From Zygnema cylindricum (taxonomy: Eukaryota; Streptophyta; Zygnematophyceae; Zygnematales; Zygnemataceae), in the NCBI GenBank assembly GCA_037447655.1, contig JBBHKE010000824.1, positions 1 to 64,000 of the forward strand: a stretch of 64,000 nucleotides of DNA, read 5' to 3'. The translations under genes were made by a program, and so were the position numbers. Shown piece after piece: positions 53,460 through 64,000 of the stretch; positions within the stretch are counted from its first letter, which is position 1; each line of letters opens with the position of its first letter. The notes under the pieces are model-generated. The model was not told where the DNA came from and ran no database searches. It saw only the letters and a list, made by a program, of their open reading frames with translations.

Positions 53460-54067
53460 GACTAGTGCAATTTTGAGACCTCCATAGGTCCTTAGAATAG
53501 GGAGCTCACACGAAGCCCTTAGGGAAACAGTGACCCCTTTGTGTTTCAACAAAAATAACAGCCACCGTGGCAGACAAAAACTCTGACCACCTTCACCTCT
53601 ATGAAAAGAAGGCTTCCTTGAGTAGATAGCAAAAAGAATCTCTAAATTTGCTCCCTTGAGCAGTAAGTTATGGAGGGTCAAAGTTGACCTTTTGTATAGA
53701 AGCTCTCTCGGAGAGAGGGTCCTATCTATCGAATTTTTCTAAGTCTTATCTCTCTCTCTAAAACTCTATCTACTGAAGTATGACACCATTCATAATACTG
53801 TATCGTATAGAAAGGTACAGGTACCGGTGTACTTTTGTACGGACATTTTACGACATGGCTCAAAAATCGACACATGTCATATTTGGGTTCGTTCCTATAA
53901 TCTAAGAGATGTCGCAATCCAATGTGGTTGTGCAACGTGTAATTTAATATGGCGATGACCGCAAACCGGCAAAATCGTATTCCTTGATCTCCGCTTTCTT
54001 TGCGGCCGTCCTATCAAAACCGAGTTTCAATCTTAGCGGTCATAAATACTTGTGCGGTATTTTTTTC
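53460..54067 (-). repeat. Outer copia LTR, left part
   Basis: GAGACCTCCATAGGTCCTTAG and the following about 600 bp match the first part of 54068-55137. The LTR is interrupted at 54067 by the inserted 54068-60559 element and continues at 60560-60996; together about 1.04 kb. Confidence 0.78.
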
Positions 54068-55137
54068 TGAAACTCTGAGACCTCCATAAGTTCTCAGAGT
54101 GGACAACTTCTTGGAAGCCTCTACGATAACCCTAACCCCTTTGTGTTTCAGCAAGAACAAATCCATCCTAGCATACAAAAACTCTGACCAACTTGACCTT
54201 TCTGAAGGGAAGACTCCCCTGAGTCGATAGCAAAAATAATCTCTGAATTTGCTCCCCTGAGTAGTAAGTTATGGAGGGTCAAAGTTGACCTTTTGTACTG
54301 AAGCTCTCTGGGAGAGAGGGTCCTATCTCCTAATTTTTCTAAGTCATATCTCTCTCACAAACTCTATCTATTAATGTACGGAGCCAATCATATTCTACTT
54401 ACGTACACAAAAGTACAGTTGCCAGTGTACTTTTTGTACGAACATTGTACGACATGGCCTAAATGTCGACACGTGGTATATTCGGATTCGCTCCCTTAAT
54501 CCTAGGAGATGCCGCGATCCAATGTTTCTCCGCCACCTGTCATCCGATGTGGAGATGACCACAAACCGCCGAAATCTTTTTCTGCTATCTCGACGTTCAT
54601 TGCGGCGGTCCAATTAAATTCACATTTAATCGTAGCCGTAATAAATACCTGCGCGGTATTCCTTTCGCTAAAGAAACAAATGCGCGGTATTCGTTTCTTT
54701 ATCCGTACAACAATCCGTACTTTTACATTACTGAATCTATTTATCCCGTAAATAGTTTCAGTTAAATGAATTATCCTACTTGGTAATGTATAAGTAAATA
54801 TCAAACCTAATAGCACGTAACACTAGGTCTAGACATAACGGATAAAGCTACCGGCTACCGGCTGCTTACCGTCCGGCAGGATCCAGGATCAAATCCTACA
54901 GGTATCACATATACTTTTAGTAAATAAACCTCTAACGGTAAATAAACTAATATACATATTTCTCGTAAACCTCTGGATAGCATAGGTAGCCATGGCTCTA
55001 GCTTCCTTTCCATTTTCTCAATGACTACGACAAGTTTGAGAAGTTGGAGAGAGAAGTTAGAGGTAGATTGCCTCGGCTTTTTCCTATATTTCTATTTAGA
55101 CCTAGAAAATTCTTTAAACGGACCATTAATTTCTACA
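54068..55137 (-). repeat. 3' LTR of the 54-60 kb copia element
   Basis: Plus-strand edges TGAAACTCTGAGACC and TTTCTACA. Contains a T-arm-like CCAGGATCAAATCCT at about 54885 (see 59489-60559). Confidence 0.85.
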
Positions 55138-57180
55138 CTCCCCTTATTTTCTAGTAAATCTTTAATTTCAGACCACACTTCTCTTTGCCAAAAATTATCT
55201 TAGGGGAAGGCACAGGTTTGGTCATCATATCAGCTACCATCTCATTATCTTGTCGGTACTCTAATTTGATTATTTTGTTTTCTATTTTCTCTCTAACAAA
55301 GCTGAGTCTAATGTCCATGTGTTTGGCTTTAACATGATGTTTAGGATTGGCAGAAAAAGTGATTGCTGCCTGATTATCACAAAAAATATTTTGCACACCA
55401 CTCTTAAGGTGACCAAGCTCAAGAAGCAAAGACTTGACTCACATCAATTCTTTTACAACGGAGCAAGAGGCCATATACTCAGCCTCCATGGTGGACTGAG
55501 CAATAACTTTTTGCTACTTGCTTCTCCAATAGCAAGCCCCATCACCCACATATAATACATATCCAGATGTGCATCTCCTCATCGGAGCATCACCATAACT
55601 GGCATCACTCCAAGTAGTGATGTCACTATTCTCCCCACCCAAATGCAACTATACATCCCTAGTTCCTATCAAATATCTAAGGACTCTCTTAGCTGCCTCC
55701 CAATCTCTCTTAGTGGGAGCATGTAGACTTCTACTCAGCACTTCTACAGCTACAGCAAAATTCGGCCGGGTATGATTCATAAAATATATTAAACTTCCCA
55801 CTACTTGCCTATATGGAATAGTTTGCATGAACTTTTGTTTTTCCGGAGATAATTCCTCATCAAAGACTATGACTCCTTTTTCCTCACTCCCCTCACTTCC
55901 CTTTTTCAACTCCATTGGAGATGTACAACTATTAGCTTTATCCATCTGAAATTTTTCCAGCATGTTCCCTATTGCTTCCTTTTGAGTCAATCTTATAATC
56001 TTTCTTTCTCGGTCTCTATCTACTTAAATTCGCAAAATATATTTTGCTTCTCCCATATCCTTCATTTCAAATCTCCCCTCAAGATCGGTTTTTAGTTTAT
56101 TAATTTTTTCCATTGATTTACTTAAAATAAGCAAATCATCAAAATAAATTGCAATAAATATAAAACCTTCCTCATCTTCGAAAACATAGATTGAGTGATC
56201 CGAGCTAATCCGGATATATCCTTGACTGGTAAGAAACTTATCAAGCTTCTTATTCCACTGTTAAGGCGCCTGTTTCAAACCATAAAGAGATTTAATCAGC
56301 CGGCATACCTTACTCTCCTCTCCTTCCTCCACAAACCATTCGGGTTGTCGCATGAAGATCTCCTCTTCCAATTCTCCATGGAAAAAGGTTGTCTTGATGT
56401 CCACCTTGTGCACTTCCATGTCTTTCGCTACTGCCGGACGGAGAAGTATTCGGATGGAGGGAAATCTGACGACCGGGGCAAAGGTTTCCTCGTAGTCAAT
56501 TCCCTCTTTTTGTGTAAATCCCTTTGTCACTAATTTGGCCTTGTAACTCTCGATTGTGTAATTTGGGTTCACTTTTAATTTCAAAACCCACTAAAAACCG
56601 ATTGGTTTTTGGTTAGGTGGACAATCCACCAACTCCCAAGTATCGGCAGCCATAATTGAGGCCATCTCCTCATTGATGGTTGTCTTCCACCAGTTTCTTT
56701 CTGGACAAGTCATCGCCTCTCCATAAGCCTGAGGTTCATCTTGATGAGATAGTTTTGTTACCTTGTTATTAACCTTTTTTTCTTGCAATCTTTTGCTACT
56801 TCTCCTCCCCCCCTCAAAATTTGAGGCCGGAATAGATGGTTCTCGTGGATTCTTTCGAACAATCTCGCCTTTTCTCGTATCCCTTGATTCCGAATCAATT
56901 TCCACCATGTTCTCCGCTTCTGGTAGAGTTGTCACTGGAGTTATCACAGCTGAGTCCTTTTCGGTCAGATTTGTACCTACAAGAATGTCATCTTCTCTAA
57001 AACTTGGATAGTTAGGAAGCTCAAAGTCATCGGAATTTTCTAACTCAAATCTGATTTTTACTGACTTTGTATATTTGAAGGGATCCACAGACTGTCCTTC
57101 ATCCATAACTACTAGATGCTTTACTAAGAGTATATCTTCCCTTTTTAGATCATAAACTCTATATCTTTTAACATCCTCAT
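55138..57180 (-). pseudogene. Copia linker, reverse transcriptase and RNase H
   Basis: Linker 56591-57106 (KKVNNKVTKLSHQDEPQAYGEA, split here at 20 residues in notes, then NEEMASIMAADTWELVD), a stop at 56591, RT start (56261-56584, VDIKTTFFHGELEEEIFMRQP), a stop after LKQAP, then IYFDDLLILSKS with Phe in place of Val in the YVDD box. The connection 55649-55990 holds YRQVVGSLIYFMNHTRP. RNase H 55151-55510 (FCDNQAAITFSANP, HMDIRLSFVREKIENKI) has stops near 55441 and 55510. Confidence 0.87.
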
Positions 57181-58370
57181 CATATCCCTCTTAAGTATCC
57201 TGGTTTTCCTTTAGGATCTAGCTTCCAATTAGACCGATCTGTATCTAGACTGAATACTTGAGTGACGAAAACCTTTAAGTGAGATATGTCTGGTTTCCAG
57301 CGTGACCATCTCTCATTAGGTGTTTCATCTTTTATAGTTGAAGTAAAAACTCTATTTTTGAGGTAATAAGCACAGTTCATTGCTTCTACCCAAAACCTTT
57401 TCCCTATCTTTTTATCTGACAACATACTTCTAGCACTATTACTTAGTGTTCTATTTAACCTTTTAGCTACCCCATTCTGTTTTGGGTTTTTGTGGAATTC
57501 TCTTTTGGTGTTGGACCCCATCTTCCCTCAGAAAATCCTCAAACTAGTAAGAACTATACTCTCCACCATTCTCACTCTTTATTCTATTGATTGGAGTTTC
57601 ATGGAGTTTTTCGCCCCATGCTCTATATTGTTTAAATCAATCCTGAGCTTCAGACTTGTTTTTCAAAAATACACCCGGGAATACCGAGACCAATCATTAG
57701 TGATAGTCATCATAAATCTCTTCCCCCCTGGTGAGGGCACTTTAGCCGGTCCCCAAATATCTGTGTGTATTAGATCTAGAATTTTTTCTCCCTTATAGGT
57801 GGCTGTTTTAGGAAAGGGTAATCTGTGTGCTTTACCTTGAGCACACCCACTACAATCACTTATATCATCACTCTCACTGAACTGAATCCCTTCCACCACT
57901 CCCATCTTTTTCATCTCTCTTAACTTATCTAGATTCACATGCCCAAGCCTCTTATGCCACATCATAATATCATGAACACCATCATAATAAAGTTTCTTTG
58001 TTTCATTACTTAAAATCAGCCTTAACATCCCATGGCTACCTTTCTCAGCAATGAAATAGACATCCTCCTTAAAACTAGCAGTAAAGACTCATTCCCTAGT
58101 GCTAGTAAAAAAACCCTTATCATCTAATACAGATGTAGAGATGAGCTTTTTGTTCAGCTCCGGAATAAACAATACATCGGAGAATATTACTATGGATGTC
58201 TTTCCTTCTACTTACACTTTTAGATCAACCAATCCTACAAAAGTAGTGGTGACTATCCTCCCATCCCCGTACTCTATCTCTATGGTGGGAATCTTTCTTA
58301 TCTTAGTGAACAGGTGCCTATCATTACACATGTGCATGGAGGCACTTGAATCTATAATCTAACCAGCTTC
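57181..58370 (-). pseudogene. Copia protease to integrase
   Basis: Protease WIIDSSASMHMC has Ser-Ser where Thr-Gly is usual, and a stop precedes it at 58359. Pre-integrase MWHKRLGHVNLDKLREMKK and CSGCAQGKAHRLPFP are well kept. Integrase has HTDIWGP and TNDWSRYSRVYF (second-block variant), then stops and frameshifts near 57520-57660 across the middle catalytic block, and QNGVAKRLNRTLS where the catalytic Glu is Lys. The C-terminal part is intact to 57180. Confidence 0.86.
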
Positions 58371-59488
58371 ACCTTTCAATCCACCGTAAGCACATTTCTG
58401 CCTTAATGGAATTTCGACCTCGTTTTTCCCCTCCAACTCCTCATCCAATAAGAGCTCATCGTCCTCGTCCTTGGATTCCGCCTCATGTACTTGTGTCACA
58501 AGGGCCTTTTTCTTTCCTCTCGGGGTACCACTGGTTTGCCCCTCATTTAATCGAAGCTCGGTTAGCTTAGTGCACTCTACCATATAGTGCCTTGGTTTCT
58601 TACAAAAATGACATATACCTTTGGGAGCCCTTAGTTCAAACTCGTCGGCCTGATTTTTCTGCTCCCTTCCTCCATAGTTTCCAACCGGTTTCCGAGAATC
58701 CTTGTTCCTCCAATCGGTCGCAGTTGCCAAGGCTTGGCCACTCGTTCCTCCAATTCGGATCTAAATCGTATTCTCCCGAACAAGAATCATCCCTACCACT
58801 GAGTTCCATATCCACCTTGAGTCGGCAAGTCGTGCACGCGGTTGACTACGTTCTCGAACTCATCGGGTAACTTTATCAGTAAACAGTTAACCTTTTTTTC
58901 TTCACTAAAAAATTTTTCCGCACTCTCTAGCCCCATGAAGAGTGTTGCAAGTTCATTGCAAAAATCCAACATTTTCCCCCCGTTGTATACATATTCCTTA
59001 CCTTTCTGATTAGCCAACTGTTGTTGCTAAATTGTACCACTTAGGTACATCTCTATAACCGCCATCCACAAATTAGATGCCCTTTCTACCTGCAAATGAG
59101 GACATCCAAGTCATTGAGTAAGATGGCGGAGGATGAAGTGCTTTGCCGCCATATTGTTGAAATCCTAGGTTTGAGTATCATTCTCCTCGTTCCCCGGAAT
59201 AGGAGACATGATTGCTGAACCAATTGCTATTGGTGTTGTCGTCTCCTTCTCTGCTCCTTTGTCCACCACCTCTCCTTCCTTTGTCTCCTCTGTTAAAGAT
59301 GGACCTGCTATCTTTGTGAATCTGCTTCCTACAAACCTTGGAGGAATTCCAAGACTTGATGGACGCCCGAATCGTCCACTCACTATCCCCCAAAACCGTT
59401 TTTGGCATAGATCTCCTATCATCATACATTCCCAATATATGAAGCCAGTTCCATCAAAATTGGTACCCTAGAGGGTGGGCCCATAACC
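58371..59488 (-). pseudogene. Copia gag with zinc knuckle
   Basis: Starts from the ATG in the primer-binding site (MGPPSRVPI, then a one-base loss shifts frame), continues IYWECMMIGDLCQK, a stop at 59165, YVYNGGKMLDFCNELATLFMG and INRVHD-type end, a frameshift at about 58790, then CHFCKKPRHYMVEC (CX2CX4HX4C zinc knuckle, Gly before His replaced by Arg) and an acidic tail. Confidence 0.82.
59474..59488 (-). promoter_or_regulatory. Primer-binding site for the anticodon arm of initiator tRNA-Met
   Basis: The minus strand reads GGTTATGGGCCCACC directly inside the 5' LTR, identical to 50154-50168. Conservation in two separate insertions supports function. Confidence 0.75.
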
Positions 59489-60559
59489 TGAAACTCTTAG
59501 ACCTCCATAAATTCTCATAGTGGACAACTTCGAAGAAGCCTCTAAGATAACCCTGACCCCTTTGTGTTTCAGCAAGAACAAATGCCACCCCGGCACACAA
59601 AAACTCTAACCAACTTTATCTTTGTGAAGGCAATACTCCCTTGAGTTGATAGCAAAAAGAAACTCTGAATTTGCTCCCCTGAGCAGTAAGTTATAGAGGG
59701 TCAAAGTTGACCTTTTGTATTGAAGCTTTGTGGGAGAGAGGGTCCTATCTCCTAATTTTTCTAAGTCCTATCTCTCTCACAGACTCTATCTACTGATGGA
59801 CAGAGCCAATCATGTTCCTCTTCCGTACACAAAAGTACAGCTGCCGGTGTACTTTTTGTACGGACATTGTACGACATGGCCTAAATGTTGACAAGTGGTA
59901 TATCCAGATTTGCTCCCTTAATCCTTAGAGATGCCGCGATCCAATGTTATTCCGCCACGTGTCATCCGATGTGGCGTTGACCACAACTTGCGGAAATCCT
60001 TTTCCGCGATCTCGACGTTCATTCTGGTCGTCCGATTAAATTCACATTTAATCGTAGTTGTAATAAATACCTTCGCGGTATTTGTTTCGCTAAAGAAACA
60101 AATGCGCGGTATTCGTTTCTTTATCCGTACCACAATCCGTACTTTTACATTACTGAATCTATATATCCTGTAAATAGTTTCAGTTAAATAAATTATCCTA
60201 CTTGGTAATGTATAGGTAAATATCAAACCCAATAGCACGTAACACTAGGTCTAGACATAACGGATAACGCTATCGGCTACCGGCTGCTTACCATCCGGTA
60301 GGTACCAGGATCAAATCCTGGGGGCAGCACATATCCTTTTAGTAAATAAACCACTAACGGTAAATAAACTAATATACATATTTCTTGTAAACCTCTGGAT
60401 AGCCTAGGTAGCCATGGCTCTAGCTTCCCCTCCAATTTCTCAGTGACTGCGACAAGTTTCAGAAGAGGGAGAGAGAAGTTAGAGGTAGACTGACTCGGCA
60501 TTTTCCTATATTTCTTTTTAGACCCATAAAATACTTTAAACGGACCATTAATTTCTATA
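59489..60559 (-). repeat. 5' LTR of the 54-60 kb copia element
   Basis: Partner of 54068-55137. The right end reads TTCTATA where the partner has TTCTACA. On the plus strand, CCAGGATCAAATCCTGG (about 60306-60322) is a perfect T-arm-like hairpin with a 7-nt loop, followed by GGGCAGC. Confidence 0.85.
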
Positions 60560-60996
60560 GTTTCACATTTGAAACAAATGCGAAATATCCATTACGAGAT
60601 GTTCCGTATCTTGTACAATACAAACTGTATTTATGTCTTAATATATTGTTAAATGAATTAGTCTACATGTGAACATTTATATAATTATCAAACCTTATAT
60701 CACATAGCAATGGTCCTAGACTTATAGGATACAGCGACTGGCTACCGGTGAATTTGACAGACGGCAAGTTGTAGGTTCAAATCTTGGGTCCGTCAAGTAC
60801 CATTTTGGTAAATCTACCAAACAACCGCTTGTCTCCCTTTGGATAGCATAGGCAGCCATGGCTCTTGCTCCCTCTTCAACTTTCAGTGAATTCGAAAAGT
60901 GTGGGAGCTAAAGAGAGGAGTTAGAGGCAGACTACTTCTTTTTCTTTTCTGTATTTTATCTTTAAGAAAATACTAAAATATCCTTCAAGTTTTACA
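60560..60996 (-). repeat. Outer copia LTR, right part
   Basis: Continues 53460-54067 after the nested insertion and ends TTTTACA at 60996, next to the polypurine tract of the older element. Contains GTAGGTTCAAATCTTGG, the counterpart of the T-arm-like hairpin. Confidence 0.78.
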
Positions 60997-62640
60997 ATGC
61001 CCTTATTTTCAAGTCACTCTTTAATTTAAAACCACACTTCTCTTTGCAGAAAATTAGTTAAGTGGAATGAACAGGTTTGGTTATCATATCTGCTATCATT
61101 TCATTATTTGGTTTATACTCTAAACTGATTATCTTGTTTTCTACTTTCTCTCTAACAAAGCTAAGTCTAATGTCCATGTGTTTGGCTTTAAAGTGATGTT
61201 TAGAATTGGCAAAAATGGTAATGGTTGCCTGAATATCACAAAACACCTTATGGACACCACTCTTTAGATGACCAAGCTGAATAAGCAAAGACTTGATCCA
61301 CATTAATTCTTTTACAGCAAAATAAATAGCCATGTTCTTAGCCTCATGGAGGATTGAGCAATGACCTTTTGCTGCTTGTTGGTCAAATAGCAAGCCCCAT
61401 CACCCACATACAATACATACCCAGATGTGCATCTCCTCATAGAATCATCCCCATAACTGGCATCACTCATAGTGGTGATGTCAATTTTGTTCCCACCCAA
61501 ATGCAACCATAGATCTCTAGTCCCTATGAGATATCTAAAGACTTTCTTAGCTGCCTCCTAATCCTTGTTAGTGGGAGCATTAAGACTTCTTCTTAGTACT
61601 TTTATTACTTTGGCTATATCTAGACGGGTACAATTCATGAAATATATTAGGCTGCCCATTACTTGCCTATAAGGAATTTTCTGCATAAATCTTTTCTCTT
61701 CAAGGCCTAACTCATCATCCAAGATTATAACTCCCTCTTCCACATTCCCATCACTTCCCTTCTTTAGTTCTATTGGAGTGGTACAACTATTAGCCTTGTC
61801 CATTTGGAACCTCTTTAACATGTTTCCAATAGTTTGTTTCTGAGTTAATCTTATTATCTTTCAATCTCTATCTCTCTCTACCTCAATTCCCAAAACATAC
61901 CTTGCTTCTCCCATATCCTTTATCTCAAATCTATCTTTTAGATACGTTTTTAACTTATTAATTTTATCCATAGATTTGCTTAAAACAAGTAAATCATCAA
62001 CATAAATTGCAATAATAATAATTCCTTTCTCATCTTCAAACATATATATCGAGTGATCTGAGCTGATCCAAATATATTCCAAACCAATAAGAAACTTATC
62101 GAGCTTTTTATTTCATTGGTGAGGCGCATGTTTCAGCCCATACAAAGATTTGATCAATTGGCATACCTTGCTCTCCTCCCATTGCTCCACAAATCGTTCG
62201 GGTTGTCGCATAAAAATCTTCTCTTCTAAATCTCCATGTAGGAAGGCGTTCTTGATGTTTATCTGATATACTTCTATGTCTTCTGGTGCTGCCATACTAA
62301 GAATTATCTTGACGGAAGGAAACTTGACGACCACAGCAAATGTCTCCTCGTAGTCATTTCCTTATTTTTGGGTATATGTCCTTTCGCCTCTTACTGAGCA
62401 TTATACCGCTTAATGGTGTTATCTGGGTTGAGTTTCAACTTAAATACCCACTTACACCCAATTTTCTTCTTGTCAAGAGGAGAATCCACCAATTCCCATG
62501 TATCTGCCGCCATAATTGAGGCCATCTCCTCATTGATGACTGTCTTCCACTGATTTTTGTTAGAACAAGTCATTGCCCCATTATAAGTTTGAGGTTCATC
62601 GAGGTGAGAGAGTTAGGTTACCTTATTGTTAACTATTTTT
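60997..62640 (-). pseudogene. Older copia RNase H, reverse transcriptase and linker, 5' part lost
   Basis: Minus strand: linker end (62391-62573, NEEMASIMAADTWELVDSP), RT start (62113-62334, QINIKNAFLHGDLEEKIFMRQP), RT palm (61861-62082) with IYVDDLLVLSKSMDK, connection (61558-61821, YRQVMGSLIYFMNCTRLDIA), and RNase H (61058-61506, HMDIRLSFVREKVENKI; catalytic-region block CDIQATITIFANS altered). Frameshifts occur near 61390 and 62390 and stops between frames. At 62640 it changes abruptly to the gag leader of another family. Confidence 0.85.
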
Positions 62641-62732
62641 TTGAGACAACTGTTGGTACTGAAGATGAAGAACAAGCAGCAGTAGTACTCATTGTAGAAC
62701 AAAACAAGAGAGGAAGCTTCCACAAATACCAA
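62641..62732 (-). pseudogene. Copia gag leader, truncated
   Basis: ATG at 62692 (minus) opens MSTTAACSSSSVPTVV and breaks off about 52 bases later against the pol linker of the older element. It lies directly downstream of the LTR 62733-63479. Confidence 0.68.
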
Positions 62733-63479
62733 TGACAAAACTACAACTTTGACAAACAATAACTTTCAACACCAGATTACAATATTCATACAAATCTACC
62801 ACAATGTAGATATTATACAAAGGAACACACACATAAAATTTCACGTAATTCCGCTTACACATCCGTGAGATATTGAGAGGTAAATTTGCATAAAACTGAG
62901 TGTACAGTTTTTCATATCATTTGTTCCTAATGAATCAAAATTTACTAAGTCTTACTTCTATACACTGGAACTACACTAAGCTATACGGAGGAATTCTAGC
63001 AGTACATCTAACATTCTAACACAACAAATACTGTGAGTATAACTCTATACTGAAGGAATGTCATAAATCACATTCTCAACACTAAACAACTAATTCACTA
63101 CAGACAAAATTATGTTCTACCAAATATTTACACCAAAGTTCCGACAACGTAAAGTGATAGTGATCTAGTTATGCCTCTTCAATATTTGGTTGCGGCCGTT
63201 GTCACCCGTCCAATTAGAGGATTTGGCACCATAGATGTGACTTCACGAAGTTCCGTGGTCCCGCCAAATTTGCGTACGTCCACAAAGGACATACTCACGC
63301 ATTTCTCTCAAGTGACGACGCGTGTCCTAAGAATGAATGAACCGTGAACTCTGAACTTCACTATCACACTAATTTTGGTAAGTATTGAATCGAACTTAAC
63401 CAAAAATGACTTAAGTCTTGAACAACTCTCTCTCCCTCACAGTTGAGGCATAGAGAGGACTAAAGCTTTCTAAAAACAA
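62733..63479 (-). repeat. Copia LTR, 747 bp
   Basis: Plus-strand ends TGACAAAACTAC and TCTAAAAACA. Similar in layout to 41437-42188 (ACTTCACTATCAC..., TTGAGGCATAGAGAGGACT). Confidence 0.78.
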
Positions 63480-64000
63480 ACCTCCTTAAAGCTTTAGACT
63501 CTCCTTATCACTCAGTCCACATGCCTCTCTACCGAACTTTAATTTGGGTGCAGGTAGGGGTTTCGTCATCATATCAGCCACCATTTGCTCATCCGATAAA
63601 TAACTCAACTTCAGGACTTTTCCCATCACCTTTTCTCTTACAAAATGTAGCTTGATATCAATGTGCTTACTCTTAAAGTGATGACAGGGATTAGATGCAA
63701 TAGCGATTGTTGCCTGATTGTCACACCATACTATATGTGGTCCAGATTGCATAAAGATAAGCTCTTGGAGAAGAGACTTTACCCAAACTAACTCCTTAAC
63801 TGCTGAGCTAGCAGCCATGTACTCAACCTCCATGGTAGACTGAGTTGTTACCTTCTAAATTTTGCTGCTCCTGCAGCAAGTTCTACTTCCGATCTTCAGA
63901 ATGTATCTAGTGGTGGAGTGTCGGCTGGGCATATCTCCGTAGCTTGCATCGCTCCATGTATGAATTTTGACTTCCACAATACCGAGAGAGAGTTTAAGAT
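63480..64000 (-). pseudogene. Copia RNase H, cut by the window edge
   Basis: The frame 63486-63833 (MEVEYMAASSAVKELVWVKS, HIVWCDNQATIAIASNP, HIDIKLHFVREKVMGKVL, KFGREACGLS) is intact. A stop near 63855 separates it from SYGD and RRSTTRYILKI upstream. The rest of the element lies beyond 64000. Confidence 0.88.

Larger units (their letters stand above)
54068..60559 (-). mobile_element. Ty1/copia element, 6.5 kb, full structure, nested in an older relative
   Basis: Minus strand: 5' LTR (60559-59489), primer-binding site, gag, pol, polypurine tract (AAATAAGGGGAG) and 3' LTR (55137-54068); LTRs are 1,071 and 1,070 bp. Flanks TTTTC and GTTTC agree at four of five bases, a likely worn target duplication. 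All domains are present in order, but stops and frameshifts occur in every one. Confidence 0.88.

Overview
The window looks like nuclear DNA of a plant-lineage (streptophyte) genome. The evidence is one intron-containing protein gene with GT-AG boundaries, dense MITEs, Ty1/copia elements, and primer-binding sites that match initiator tRNA-Met as I remember the plant version. I cannot name the species; a charophyte alga or an early land plant would fit. Two runs of exactly 10 N (17355-17364 and 39602-39611) are assembly gaps. Nothing bacterial (operons, ribosome-binding sites, CRISPR) is present.

Layout. 1-20 kb is a mosaic of small DNA transposons around one recognisable host gene. Three MITE types can be bounded by their ends: a hAT-like element (1058-2127), a TA-flanked element (2264-2822), and two Tourist/PIF-Harbinger-like families with 3-bp target duplications (13571-14348; 15637-16339; 16343-17047; 18303-19761 with 18382-19085 nested inside). 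Two miniature LTR elements (TRIM type) lie at 5.1-5.4 and 6.9-7.3 kb, and their LTR contains a complete tRNA-like cloverleaf. The host gene (minus strand, 7879-11081, six exons) encodes a predicted secreted right-handed beta-helix protein. A broken hAT transposase (about 19.9-20.36 kb) runs straight into a broken copia pol.

20-64 kb is almost wholly Ty1/copia wreckage in both orientations, with a decayed LINE reverse transcriptase (23.16-23.88 kb), a probable gypsy-like integrase remnant (47.9-49.26 kb) and simple or tandem repeats (36.85-39.6 kb). The best-defined elements are: 24261-30171 (minus, two 761/762-bp LTRs); 49269-53454 (plus, perfect CATGG target duplication, but gag fused to pol with protease and integrase lost); and 54068-60559 (minus, two about 1.07-kb LTRs), which is inserted in the LTR of an older relative (53460-62640).

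Notable biology. One copia family has a primer-binding site complementary to the anticodon arm of initiator tRNA-Met (the half-tRNA priming known from Drosophila copia and Ty5), and the ATG inside that site is in frame with gag. The TRIMs instead use the normal 3' end of the same tRNA. Four copia loci share an odd pol-LTR-gag-leader order, and two loci carry inverted junctions, one forming a long palindrome. No element carries an intact gag-pol: all have stops, frameshifts or lost catalytic residues. The only host coding gene I can support well is the beta-helix gene.
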